Below, one piece after another: positions 1 to 6,883 of a DNA stretch of 6,883 bases. The stretch's first letter is position 1. The number at the start of each line of letters is the position of its first letter. The stretch lies in the NCBI GenBank assembly GCA_047625765.1, contig JBLHRE010000099.1, forward strand, positions 1 through 6,883. The letters run 5' to 3'. This DNA comes from JBLHRE01 sp047625765 (lineage in GTDB: Bacteria > Bacteroidota > Bacteroidia > Flavobacteriales > JBLHRE01). Below the pieces are notes generated by a model. It saw only the letters and a list, made by a program, of their open reading frames with translations. It did not search any database and had not been told where the DNA came from. Position numbers and translations under genes: made by a program.

Positions 1-479
1 TAAAAAATCACAATCCAAACAGGAAATCCTATAGCGGCAATTATTGAGCTTAATGAAACATACCTAGTTATTAAGAATATCAATAAAAACGAAAGCATTG
101 ATAAACCCGCAGCCTCAGGATGAACTCCAATCAATACCCCAAGTAATGTAGCTATTCCTTTGCCTCCTCTAAATCCTACATAAACCGGAAAAACATGTCC
201 AATTACAGCTGTAATTCCTAAAACAAGCTGAAAATCGGTGGTATTTGGCACTGCTTCTATCAAATATGGCAGCTTTACAGCCAACCATCCTTTTAGCACA
301 TCAATAAGTAAAACAGGTATTCCTGCCTTAACGCCAAGCACCCTAAAAGTATTGGTAGCACCCGCATTTCCAGAACCATACTCGCGTACATCCTTATTAT
401 AGAACACTTGCCCAACCCAAACTGAAGTTGCGATCGATCCTAATAAATAGGCAATAAAAATGGCTAATAGACTCATCAT
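1..479 (-). CDS. plsY: Acyl-phosphate:glycerol-3-phosphate acyltransferase PlsY, 3' end missing
   Basis: PlsY is an integral membrane enzyme that transfers an acyl group from acyl-phosphate to glycerol-3-phosphate, giving lysophosphatidic acid, the first committed step of phospholipid synthesis in most bacteria. The 159 visible residues carry the family hallmarks: an N-terminal hydrophobic segment (residues 4-25), the motif GSGNAGATN at 35-43, the segment GHVFPVYVGFRGGKGIAT at 94-111 with its glycine-rich FRGGKG loop, and TRYVSLSS at 138-145. Family members are about 200 residues, so roughly 40-50 C-terminal residues lie beyond the left edge. The start is one of two adjacent ATG codons (479 or 476); the frame is closed upstream by a TAA at 495-497. 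No Shine-Dalgarno sequence is visible. It follows the large exported-protein gene by 65 bp on the same strand, with no terminator between, so it is probably co-transcribed. Confidence 0.95.
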   Translation of the reverse strand, partial: MMSLLAIFIAYLLGSIATSVWVGQVFYNKDVREYGSGNAGATNTFRVLGVKAGIPVLLIDVLKGWLAVKLPYLIEAVPNTTDFQLVLGITAVIGHVFPVYVGFRGGKGIATLLGVLIGVHPEAAGLSMLSFLLIFLITRYVSLSSIIAAIGFPVWIVIF

Positions 480-544
480 ATTTCGGGCGGCAATTTATTC
501 AAAATAATCCTACCTATGAAAAGCCTTTCTATACTATCCATCAT
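476..544 (-). other. In-frame 22-codon open stretch between the large gene and plsY
   Basis: This 65-bp intergenic gap plus the first 4 bases of plsY holds a short open frame that begins with ATG-ATG immediately after the TAG stop of the large gene, in the same frame. It encodes 22 residues starting MMDSIERLF and ending LNKLPPEI. Its TGA overlaps the plsY ATG as ATGA, the usual arrangement for translational coupling. It could be a tiny coupled ORF, the remnant of a longer C-terminus of the large protein, or chance, since 22 open codons are not rare. There is no Shine-Dalgarno sequence. The gap contains no convincing terminator: the only small hairpin (GAAA/TTTC, 4 bp, near 518-529) has no following T-run. 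A weak match to the Bacteroidota -7 promoter box (TTATTTTG, 500-507) lacks a good upstream TTG element. Confidence 0.25.
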
Positions 545-3500
545 CTAGTACCTATCTAAGAAACTATCCAGCCTTCTTATTACGTTTAAAGGGCCAAATG
601 AATAAGCCGATTCGTTAGCTGAAGTCTTCATTTTGCGCTTCTTAGGGTCGATGTCTCGAAGCATTTCTGTATACTCTGGCCAAGACGATAAACTCTCCAT
701 TAAATTTCTTCGGTAATTAAAGAAATAATAATTCTGTAAAGTTGCCTTAAAGAATAGATACAACTCATCTTCTGTATCTTTTTTCTCTAATACAATGGAT
801 CCGTTTAATTTACGATTGACACCTTGCTCTCCCAGGTTAGATATTCCTATACTTCCTTCTGAAACCCACGATTTTTCTTCTTTGACCCATTTTAAAGAAA
901 CATTTGGCAAAACCATCGTTTGTTTAAATGCATTTGGAGTCTTTTTTAATTCGCCATACTGGTATAAATCTTCTAAAACTTGCTCTGCTTCCTTCTTTCC
1001 TAAGTAATGTTGAATTGCCTTTTTGGTTGTTGATTTGGTGTAATTTGCCGCTTGCAACAAAGGCTCTTCCATTATTTTACCATGCATAAACTCTATTGCA
1101 GATCCATCAAAGAAGAAGTCTAGCATCATAAAGACATCTGTAGTTAATTTTCCCGAGTTTAAATTATAGTTTAAAACTCCATATTGAGACATTTGAACTT
1201 GACCTGTTTTGTTCCCTAAATCAATTGGACCTTCAGCAGTAATGGTACACGTACTTTCATCAAGTATCCAAGATGCGTCTACACTCGTTTCATCCTTTAA
1301 TCTCGCTTTAGAGCTTACCCTAAATGTTTTTGTTTCTATATCGTAAGCAATAAATCCTTTCGCTTTAGTTATTAATACATCTGCTGCCTTATGCTTTGTG
1401 GCCAACAACAATACATAAAGCTCTTTGGTAGCGTGATCCATTGCAACCCCCGTAAGAATACTATCAACACCTAAAACCTCATCGACATAGGCTAAATCAA
1501 TCTGAATATTACCAGGGTTAATCACAGATTTAAAAGGAATCCATGCCGTTTCTATCCGCTTACAACTCTGGTTTAATTTAGTCTGACCAGACATATGTAA
1601 GTATCGGTCTACAGAATACAAACTAACATCACCATAAAAGTCAAATTGTGGGCTTAAGGCAAAGTCACTAGATTGTTCAACTGTACCTGTACCTACAAAA
1701 CGTTTATCACTTCCTATTAGCAATTGATCTAGGTTAATTGATTGTCTATCTCCGTCTGCTGCCACATAATCGTAAACACCTTTTCCCTCTATGTTCAGTC
1801 TCCCCTTAATCTTTACCTCAACGTCATATATTTCATGTTGTAAACTGGCAGTATCAGCACTAATAGTTGCTCCCGTAAAGCGTGCCATATTAGCCTCTTT
1901 CCCTATAGAAACATACTTTTCAGGTATAAACAATCGTGCATCTCCAACATCAATATGGTCTACCTCGTAGGCCTCTAATAAGTATTCAGATAACGTATAC
2001 CTCGCTCTTCCTGCTTTAAACATCAAACCATCTTGACTTGAATTGGTCGATACCAAAGGAGCGTTCGTACTTGCTCCTTGCGAAATATCTAAGATTCCAT
2101 CATCCATTTTCCACTGTACATTATCCATGTAACAGGAATATTGATTGCTGGTAAATTCTAATTTATCATCATCATTATTTAATTGGAACACACCCACTCT
2201 GTCTGTAAAGTCTACAGATGTTTTGGCATCGGAAATAGATACACCCCAGAACCCTAGCTCAAATTCCTGCATATCGACACTGGCAGATTCCGAGCGAAAG
2301 GAATTGTGCTTTAAGTCAAATTTATTGGATTTTGATCTTGCATCCAAAAATCGCAGATCGCCTTGTGCAATGGCCCCATCAGGGCTTACCGTTATCGCCC
2401 CTTCTAACTTTGCCTCTTGTCTAAAGACAGCCATAGGAGCTGCAGTGGTGGTCGCAATCATTTTATCTGCCTTGGGCATCCACAAGATATCCACTGCATT
2501 TGCTGATGCCTTAGGGTGTTCAACAAGCCCTAACTGCTCTTGAACTGTAAATGTTTTAGCCACACCAATGGTAGAGTCTGGTGTAAAATAGAAGGTATCT
2601 GAAATGGCTTTTACTGTCAAATAATCCAATTCTCCTCCACCTTGAAGCCCGCTATTACTAAGTGTAATATCATTCATAAAGGTTCCTTTTCCTTCGTACA
2701 TTGATATTCCTTCTGGTCCAGTTTTCTTAACAAATCCCAAAGAATAATCCTCTTGCACTTTTAATCCCTCAGCAAAATCTCCAAATATTCCAGCAGAGTT
2801 CATGGTTCCTGAAAACTCTAAATCCTTGGTTTCAAAATCATCTAAAGATTCAATCAAGAAAGGCTCCACCTGAAAGAAAAACTCATCCTTACTATAAGCT
2901 CCATTCTGTGCCTTATCGTAAAAAGCGTAGGTTCTACTTCCACTTTGAAATCTTGGATACTGTTCCAATTCTTCCAATCCGGATTTATTATCAGAACCAT
3001 CTATTTCCAATACACCTGTCATGTCCCTTAAAACTGTTTTAACAGCTACTAAAGGAACAGGCTCTCCTTCTTCGTAGGTCTTATGTTGTTCTGGAACATA
3101 AAATCGCATAGAATCGACCTGCGGCATAGAAATATTAAAAGTATCGTAACTAAAACTATGTCCTTGCCCATAAAACTCGAAACGCCCCGCAACAATTTTC
3201 CCATCAAAATAGAAATCTCTATTCTTCTTAAGTGTTAATTCCTGACCATAAGGGTAGATAAATACATTTCGCGAATCGCTTAATTGCAATTTACTTACAC
3301 CGTTTATGTGCATATCGTAATTCAACAAGCTGATTAATGCATTGTTTGTTTTTTTTGTGGACGATACAAATTGAATTTTATCGTAATCACGTTTTTCTTC
3401 TCGCGCGTCTAAAAAATCGAACATTCTATTGTTAAGATGAACTTTTCCTGTTTCTAGGTCGAAAGTTAGGAAGCCAGAAATGGCCATATTCATTAACATA

Positions 3501-4951
3501 TTAATTGCTGGACCTTCTCGCATTTTCATTTGATGGGTTACATCAAAAACATAAAAATCTCTACTTCCATAAGAATCCGACATCTTTTTCAATTCATACA
3601 GCGGATGACGTACATCCATTCCTTGCATTGCGGTATAACGTTCTAACGAAAAGAAGTTGATTGATTCGAAAACAGCTGCCTTTTGTGCTCCTCTTTTATT
3701 ATTCGAAAGCAACAATGAATCAGAATCCATATCCCATTGCATTTCATCGAAATGCATATCAACACCATGCAAGGTGTTCACAAAAGGCGCTTTATCTATT
3801 CCTTGCGTACCTCGCTTAAGACTTACAGACCGGTCACTAATATTAAATCTAAGTGCAAGCTGTGGGTGCACAATTGAATCATCTGCAACATAAAGCGATA
3901 TATTTGCTTGAGAAGCATCAATGTGATCATCGCTAATTGCGAAATTGTAGGATTCTGCTTTTAATACGCGTTGTCCGTCTTTAGAAAATTCGATAATTGC
4001 TTTAAAATCTTGATCACCAAAACCAGAAAACATCTTACCACCTACCGAAAATCCACCCGAAAAACTAACCCCTTCTGCTACTCGTTTTATAGCTACTCTT
4101 TTCTCGTACGAATCGAATGCCGGATACTTTGAATTACCACTATGGTTGGCGCTTAATTTCTCTTCTAAATGCCCTAATAATGGTCTGTCAACATAATACT
4201 TAGAATACAATGTAACAGAATCAGCATTCAACTCTGGCTTGTTTACGTTTAAGGTATAACGGGTTATTTCTGCATAAATGGAATCTTGATTCAAACCAAC
4301 ACGCTCCCAATTTACTACACCTCCAGTTCCATGAAATTTATGTTCCAACATATCGAAAGAGCCAGATGTATTACTAACTCGCGATGTATCGTATTTATCT
4401 TGCAATATCAGCTCAATATCTCCTAAATCTACATGCGGCACCTTTTCACCATCAATATCTTTTAAGTAAAATTTAAAAGAACCTCCCTTGTATTTCCACT
4501 GAAAAGAATTGGAATTTTTAAGACTGTTATGAACGATGAGGTCATTACTTGCACTAAGAAATTTCTTTAACTCTGCACCTCTCCAGCCTTTCCCCTCTGT
4601 CTCTAAAACATCTACCCAAGTATTAAAATCCAGTGGATGCTTTTTTACAAAGTTTTTTACTGTTTCTAGATAGTTTATGAAATCTGGAAAAGGTCTTAAA
4701 CGTTTTGCATATAATACGTTAGCAACACGAATGGTTTGGTCCCTTTGTGTGACACTTAACTCTGTATCAAAAACCAAATTAAAAGCTTCGGTTTGCTGCT
4801 TGGCCCATTTTTTATCATAGGTGGTAAAGAAATTATACAATTGCTCTTTAAACTCATCATGATTCATACTAAAGGATCGGAATTCTTGAGCGTAGGAACT
4901 TTTGCCAAGAATAAACACAACCAGTAATAGGGACAAACAAATTCTTTTCAT
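545..4951 (-). CDS. Very large exported beta-rich protein of unknown function (1468 aa)
   Basis: I do not recognise a named family. The start is taken at 4951, not at the upstream in-frame ATG at 5008. It lies 4 bp after the prmA stop, and the protein then opens with a typical signal peptide: MKRIC, a hydrophobic core to about residue 16, and a likely signal peptidase I site after SYA (21/22). There is no lipobox cysteine. Residues about 28-140 look helical. From about 150 to 1285 the chain is rich in alternating polar/hydrophobic beta strands, Gly turns and Asp/Ser, with recurring motifs: QWxMD at 405-409 and 946-950, and D-[SAT]-x(1-3)-F/L with a nearby Pro at 559, 613, 785 and 1004. A helical segment lies at about 1290-1340, followed by a strand-rich, aromatic C-terminal block containing YYFFNYRRN near 1410. 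I see no transmembrane helix after the signal, no outer-membrane-barrel terminal signature and no obvious type IX sorting domain. The periplasm or outer-membrane face is the likely location (inference). It may be a long beta scaffold of the LptA/AsmA style, but this is only a shape-based guess. It is probably in one operon with tpiA-prmA upstream and plsY downstream. Confidence 0.9.
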   Translation of the reverse strand: MKRICLSLLLVVFILGKSSYAQEFRSFSMNHDEFKEQLYNFFTTYDKKWAKQQTEAFNLVFDTELSVTQRDQTIRVANVLYAKRLRPFPDFINYLETVKNFVKKHPLDFNTWVDVLETEGKGWRGAELKKFLSASNDLIVHNSLKNSNSFQWKYKGGSFKFYLKDIDGEKVPHVDLGDIELILQDKYDTSRVSNTSGSFDMLEHKFHGTGGVVNWERVGLNQDSIYAEITRYTLNVNKPELNADSVTLYSKYYVDRPLLGHLEEKLSANHSGNSKYPAFDSYEKRVAIKRVAEGVSFSGGFSVGGKMFSGFGDQDFKAIIEFSKDGQRVLKAESYNFAISDDHIDASQANISLYVADDSIVHPQLALRFNISDRSVSLKRGTQGIDKAPFVNTLHGVDMHFDEMQWDMDSDSLLLSNNKRGAQKAAVFESINFFSLERYTAMQGMDVRHPLYELKKMSDSYGSRDFYVFDVTHQMKMREGPAINMLMNMAISGFLTFDLETGKVHLNNRMFDFLDAREEKRDYDKIQFVSSTKKTNNALISLLNYDMHINGVSKLQLSDSRNVFIYPYGQELTLKKNRDFYFDGKIVAGRFEFYGQGHSFSYDTFNISMPQVDSMRFYVPEQHKTYEEGEPVPLVAVKTVLRDMTGVLEIDGSDNKSGLEELEQYPRFQSGSRTYAFYDKAQNGAYSKDEFFFQVEPFLIESLDDFETKDLEFSGTMNSAGIFGDFAEGLKVQEDYSLGFVKKTGPEGISMYEGKGTFMNDITLSNSGLQGGGELDYLTVKAISDTFYFTPDSTIGVAKTFTVQEQLGLVEHPKASANAVDILWMPKADKMIATTTAAPMAVFRQEAKLEGAITVSPDGAIAQGDLRFLDARSKSNKFDLKHNSFRSESASVDMQEFELGFWGVSISDAKTSVDFTDRVGVFQLNNDDDKLEFTSNQYSCYMDNVQWKMDDGILDISQGASTNAPLVSTNSSQDGLMFKAGRARYTLSEYLLEAYEVDHIDVGDARLFIPEKYVSIGKEANMARFTGATISADTASLQHEIYDVEVKIKGRLNIEGKGVYDYVAADGDRQSINLDQLLIGSDKRFVGTGTVEQSSDFALSPQFDFYGDVSLYSVDRYLHMSGQTKLNQSCKRIETAWIPFKSVINPGNIQIDLAYVDEVLGVDSILTGVAMDHATKELYVLLLATKHKAADVLITKAKGFIAYDIETKTFRVSSKARLKDETSVDASWILDESTCTITAEGPIDLGNKTGQVQMSQYGVLNYNLNSGKLTTDVFMMLDFFFDGSAIEFMHGKIMEEPLLQAANYTKSTTKKAIQHYLGKKEAEQVLEDLYQYGELKKTPNAFKQTMVLPNVSLKWVKEEKSWVSEGSIGISNLGEQGVNRKLNGSIVLEKKDTEDELYLFFKATLQNYYFFNYRRNLMESLSSWPEYTEMLRDIDPKKRKMKTSANESAYSFGPLNVIRRLDSFLDRY
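1853..2116 (-). repeat. Protein-level repeat module, copy 2 (residues 946-1033 of the large protein)
   Basis: The order of motifs matches copy 1: QWKMD (946), a Leu-x-x-Ser strand, an Ala-x-x-x-Ser segment, Arg-Tyr-Thr, then DARLFIPEK (1004) and FTGATISAD (1025-1033). Both copies are followed by a G-x-G turn (YGQG after copy 1, EGKG after copy 2). This suggests an ancient internal duplication of a beta-rich unit, though convergent beta-repeat composition could produce something similar. Confidence 0.4.
3185..3739 (-). repeat. Protein-level repeat module, copy 1 (residues 405-589 of the large protein)
   Basis: This stretch begins with QWDMD (405), continues with a Leu/Ser strand and an Ala-x-x-x-Ser segment leading to an Arg-Tyr-Thr, and ends with DSRNVFIYP (559) and FDGKIVAG (582-589). 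The same order of motifs recurs at residues 946-1033. Copy 1 is longer because about 95 extra residues separate the two ends. Resemblance is at the protein level only and was judged by eye; the DNA is not repeated. Confidence 0.4.
4889..4951 (-). other. Signal peptide of the large exported protein
   Basis: The 21 codons give a basic start (MKR), a hydrophobic run (LSLLLVVFILG) and a polar region ending in SYA before Gln22, which fits the A-x-A-like rule for signal peptidase I. There is no cysteine at the cleavage site, so it is not a lipoprotein. This is the main reason for choosing the start at 4951. The longer frame would put 19 charged or mixed residues, encoded inside the prmA 3' end, in front of it. 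Confidence 0.8.
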
Positions 4952-4955
4952 AATA

Positions 4956-5783
4956 TTATTTTGAAAATTCAACAGCCACCCATCGATTCTTTTCAGTAAA
5001 TCCAACATAAGACAAACCTAATTGTTCCGCTTCTGTCTGAAGAATTGGAATGTCTGTTTCAAAAAAACCACTTAATAATAATGTGGCATTAGCATTCATG
5101 TGTTTTACATAATACGGCATATCTTGCATCAATATGTTTCGATTGATATTAGCTATAAACAAATCGCAAGACCCTTCTATAACCTCAGCGCCCCCTAGTT
5201 TCACTTGAATTTGAGGAACTCCATTGCGCTCGCAATTTTCAACGCTATTCTCGTAAGACCATTCATCAATATCAATTGCTAAAACTGGGCTTGCATTTTG
5301 CTTTGCGGCTAGTATTGCAAGTACGCCAGTACCACAACCCATGTCTATAACAGATTTTTTAGTCAAATCTTTTTCTAGCAATTGCGCTAATATCAAAGAG
5401 GTAGTTTCGTGATGCCCTGTACCAAATGACATTTTTGGTTCGATAATCAAATCGAAAGTATACTCTTTTTCCAACTGATGAAAAGGTGCACGTACGACAC
5501 AACTATCGCCAACAAATATCGGCTCGAAATTAGACTCCCAAGCAGCGTTCCAATTTTGTTGTTCAATGACCTTTTGTTCAAAAGTAATTTCGAAATTCGG
5601 ATTGGTAAGAATACGAACCTCTTCTAAAATAGATGCTTTGAATTCATCTTCTTGAATATATGCCAAGACACCTGTTTCGTGTTCCACAAAACTTTCGAAA
5701 CCTGTCATTCCCAATTCTGCAATCAAAATTTCCACACCCGGGATTAAGGGACTAACCTTAAAATCAAACTCTATATAGTTCAT
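4956..5783 (-). CDS. prmA: Ribosomal protein L11 methyltransferase PrmA
   Basis: PrmA is a cytoplasmic S-adenosylmethionine-dependent enzyme that methylates ribosomal protein L11 (N-terminal amine and lysine side chains). The 275-residue product has the expected two-part layout: an N-terminal substrate-recognition domain (about 1-65), a linker containing the QQNWNAAWESNFEP segment (75-88), and a class I methyltransferase domain. Key motifs are EPKMSFGTGHHETT (115-128), the SAM-binding DMGCGTG (147-153), the acidic strand end AIDID (169-173) and ANINRNIL (211-218), which holds the conserved Asn of the family's active-site loop. Length is normal for the family (about 250-295). The start at 5783 lies 1 bp after the tpiA stop; the longer frame to 5840 would run into tpiA. 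A weak AAGG sits 9 bases ahead of the start. In many Flavobacteriia, as I recall, tpiA-prmA is followed by clpS; here the large exported-protein gene occupies that place. Confidence 0.96.
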   Translation of the reverse strand: MNYIEFDFKVSPLIPGVEILIAELGMTGFESFVEHETGVLAYIQEDEFKASILEEVRILTNPNFEITFEQKVIEQQNWNAAWESNFEPIFVGDSCVVRAPFHQLEKEYTFDLIIEPKMSFGTGHHETTSLILAQLLEKDLTKKSVIDMGCGTGVLAILAAKQNASPVLAIDIDEWSYENSVENCERNGVPQIQVKLGGAEVIEGSCDLFIANINRNILMQDMPYYVKHMNANATLLLSGFFETDIPILQTEAEQLGLSYVGFTEKNRWVAVEFSK

Positions 5784-5784
5784 C

Positions 5785-6546
5785 TTACAATGCCTTGATA
5801 ATTTTCGCAAACTCTTTTGCAGCCAACGATGCACCCCCAATCAATCCTCCATCAACATCAGGCTGAGAGAAAATATTTTTAGCATTGCTTGGGTTGCACG
5901 ACCCTCCGTAAATAATAGTCATTTGGTTGGCCATTGCTTGACCGTATTTTGTAGCTACCAATTCACGTACAAACGCATGTACTTCCTGTGCCTGTTCTGG
6001 ACTTGCAGTTTCTCCTGTACCAATAGCCCAAACAGGTTCGTAGGCCAAAACTGCCCTTTGAAATGCTTCTGGTTCTAAATCAAAAAGTGCAGAACTAATT
6101 TGCTCCTTTACAATAGCTAAAAACGATCCACTACGTCTATCTTCCAAAGATTCGCCAAAACAAAATATTGGTGTAATGTTCGAGTTTTGACATTGTCTAA
6201 ATTTACGTGTCAAATTCTCAGAGGTCTCGTGATGATACATTCTTCTTTCCGAATGTCCAATCATGGCATAATCTACTCCAATAGAAGCCAACATTAATGC
6301 TGATACCTCTCCTGTAAAAGCTCCTTTTCGTTTTTCACTTACATCTTGTGCTCCCAATGCAATTTGATCTAAACCTTCTAACATTTCTACTGCCAATTGT
6401 GTGTATACAACAGGTGGTGCTATTACAACTCCTACATCTTCAGGAATTATATCTCCAACAAACTCTATAATGTCATTGAATAAATCTGCCGCTTCTTCAA
6501 CATCATTATTCATTTTCCAATTGGCAACAACTATCTTTCTTCTCAT
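5785..6546 (-). CDS. tpiA: Triose-phosphate isomerase
   Basis: The enzyme interconverts dihydroxyacetone phosphate and glyceraldehyde 3-phosphate in glycolysis and gluconeogenesis, in the cytoplasm, as a (beta/alpha)8-barrel. The 253-residue product is full length and has every catalytic element: Asn9 and Lys11 in ANWKMN, His98 in IGHSERR, the catalytic Glu170 in AYEPVWAIGTG, and the flexible loop 6 at about 170-180. It also has the phosphate-binding YGGS (213-216) and GGAS (237-240). GAQ at 65-67 and FTGEVS at 77-82 are further family signatures. The ATG at 6546 lies 4 bp after the permease stop and begins directly with the conserved MRRKIVVANWKMN; the in-frame ATG at 6594 would overlap the permease gene and add 16 non-conserved residues. 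The leader is A-rich without Shine-Dalgarno. Nothing in the sequence suggests a defect. Confidence 0.98.
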   Translation of the reverse strand: MRRKIVVANWKMNNDVEEAADLFNDIIEFVGDIIPEDVGVVIAPPVVYTQLAVEMLEGLDQIALGAQDVSEKRKGAFTGEVSALMLASIGVDYAMIGHSERRMYHHETSENLTRKFRQCQNSNITPIFCFGESLEDRRSGSFLAIVKEQISSALFDLEPEAFQRAVLAYEPVWAIGTGETASPEQAQEVHAFVRELVATKYGQAMANQMTIIYGGSCNPSNAKNIFSQPDVDGGLIGGASLAAKEFAKIIKAL

Positions 6547-6550
6547 GTTT

Positions 6551-6883
6551 TTATTTGTTTGCGCTAATCCTAACTCTTGGGTCAAGCCAGCCATATATTA
6601 TATCAACTAAAATATTTATCACTACAAACATCAAGGCTATTATTAATACCGATCCCATTACAATGGGTAAATCCAAAGTATTTAATGCCTCAACAATTCT
6701 TTTTCCTATTCCATTCCATCCAAAAATATACTCCACAAAAACGGCTCCTGCTAACATCGATGCAAACCAACCCGAAGCAGCTGTAATAACCGGATTTAAG
6801 GCATTGGGCAATGCATGTCTAAATAAGACCTTTCGTTCGCTCAATCCTTTCGCTCTAGCCGTTCGTATAAAATCCATTTGCAT
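6551..6883 (-). CDS. DppB/OppB-type ABC transporter permease, C-terminal part
   Basis: The 110 visible residues are the C-terminal third of an inner-membrane permease of the peptide/nickel ABC transporter family. They begin inside the cytoplasmic coupling (EAA) loop, with the hallmark DFIRTARAKGLSERKVLFRH and the following ALPNALNPVIT. Two hydrophobic spans follow, at about residues 30-55 (ending VEYIFGW) and 72-98 (DLPIVMGSVLIIALMFVVIN). The family ending DLIYxxLDPRVR appears as DIIYGWLDPRVRI. The gene continues past the right edge; the Met at 6883 is internal, because this family has about 200 more residues before the loop. Substrate cannot be told from this part: oligopeptide is the usual guess, but such permeases also serve nickel, heme precursors or other compounds. 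The stop lies 4 bp ahead of tpiA. Confidence 0.93.
   Translation of the reverse strand: MQMDFIRTARAKGLSERKVLFRHALPNALNPVITAASGWFASMLAGAVFVEYIFGWNGIGKRIVEALNTLDLPIVMGSVLIIALMFVVINILVDIIYGWLDPRVRISANK

Noticed and set aside
480..544. Terminator or promoter between the large gene and plsY
   Set aside because: The only hairpin is a 4-bp GAAA/TTTC stem with no T-run. The best -7-like box, TTATTTTG, departs from TAnnTTTG and has no TTG element at a suitable distance upstream.
545..600. C-terminus of the large protein as an outer-membrane barrel signal or type IX sorting domain
   Set aside because: It ends in Tyr, but the last strand (DSFLDRY) lacks the Gly and alternating aromatic pattern of a barrel signal. 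The region lacks the usual beta-sandwich sorting-domain motifs and ends in a charged helical-looking stretch.
795..1007. Plus-strand open frame of 70 codons
   Set aside because: Antisense to the conserved-looking C-terminal part of the large gene; no motif or start signal.
2145..2543. Plus-strand open frame of 132 codons
   Set aside because: It lies wholly antisense to the well-supported large gene, has low-complexity Ser/Ala-rich content, and shows no domain or leader. It is a shadow frame.
3657..3893. Plus-strand open frame of 78 codons
   Set aside because: Antisense to the large gene, with Cys/Ser-rich composition typical of a shadow frame and no recognisable motif.
6401..6786. Two plus-strand open frames of 69 codons each
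   Set aside because: Both are antisense to tpiA or the permease, whose protein motifs are unmistakable.

Overview
This AT-rich window reads as ordinary chromosomal DNA of a Bacteroidota bacterium, most likely from Flavobacteriia or a relative. The evidence is the gene set, the A/T-rich leaders with almost no Shine-Dalgarno sequence, and a very large exported protein of a style common in that phylum. The phylum call is inference from style; no rRNA or other marker is present to confirm it.

All five genes lie on the minus strand, so transcription runs from high to low coordinates. In that order they are: the C-terminal part of a DppB/OppB-type ABC transporter permease (cut by the right edge); tpiA, triose-phosphate isomerase; prmA, ribosomal protein L11 methyltransferase; a 1468-residue secreted protein of unknown function; and plsY, the membrane glycerol-3-phosphate acyltransferase (cut by the left edge). 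The first four are separated by only 4, 1 and 4 bp, and the last gap is 65 bp. I see no terminator or convincing promoter in any gap, so a single transcript is likely. No RNA genes, mobile elements, CRISPR arrays or DNA-level repeats were found.

The start codons of the three complete genes were moved inward from the longest open frames. This removes overlaps of about 44-57 bp with the upstream gene. For the large protein, it also places a clean signal peptide at the N-terminus.

Four genes are housekeeping or well-known families. The part worth a second look is the 4.4-kb gene. It encodes an exported, beta-rich protein with recurring sequence motifs, including a possible internal duplication, and matches no family I can name. 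It is packed between translation/glycolysis genes and a phospholipid-synthesis gene, which suggests (inference only) a core role in the cell envelope. Directly after its TAG stop, the same frame stays open for 22 codons, begins ATG-ATG, and ends in a TGA that overlaps the plsY start.
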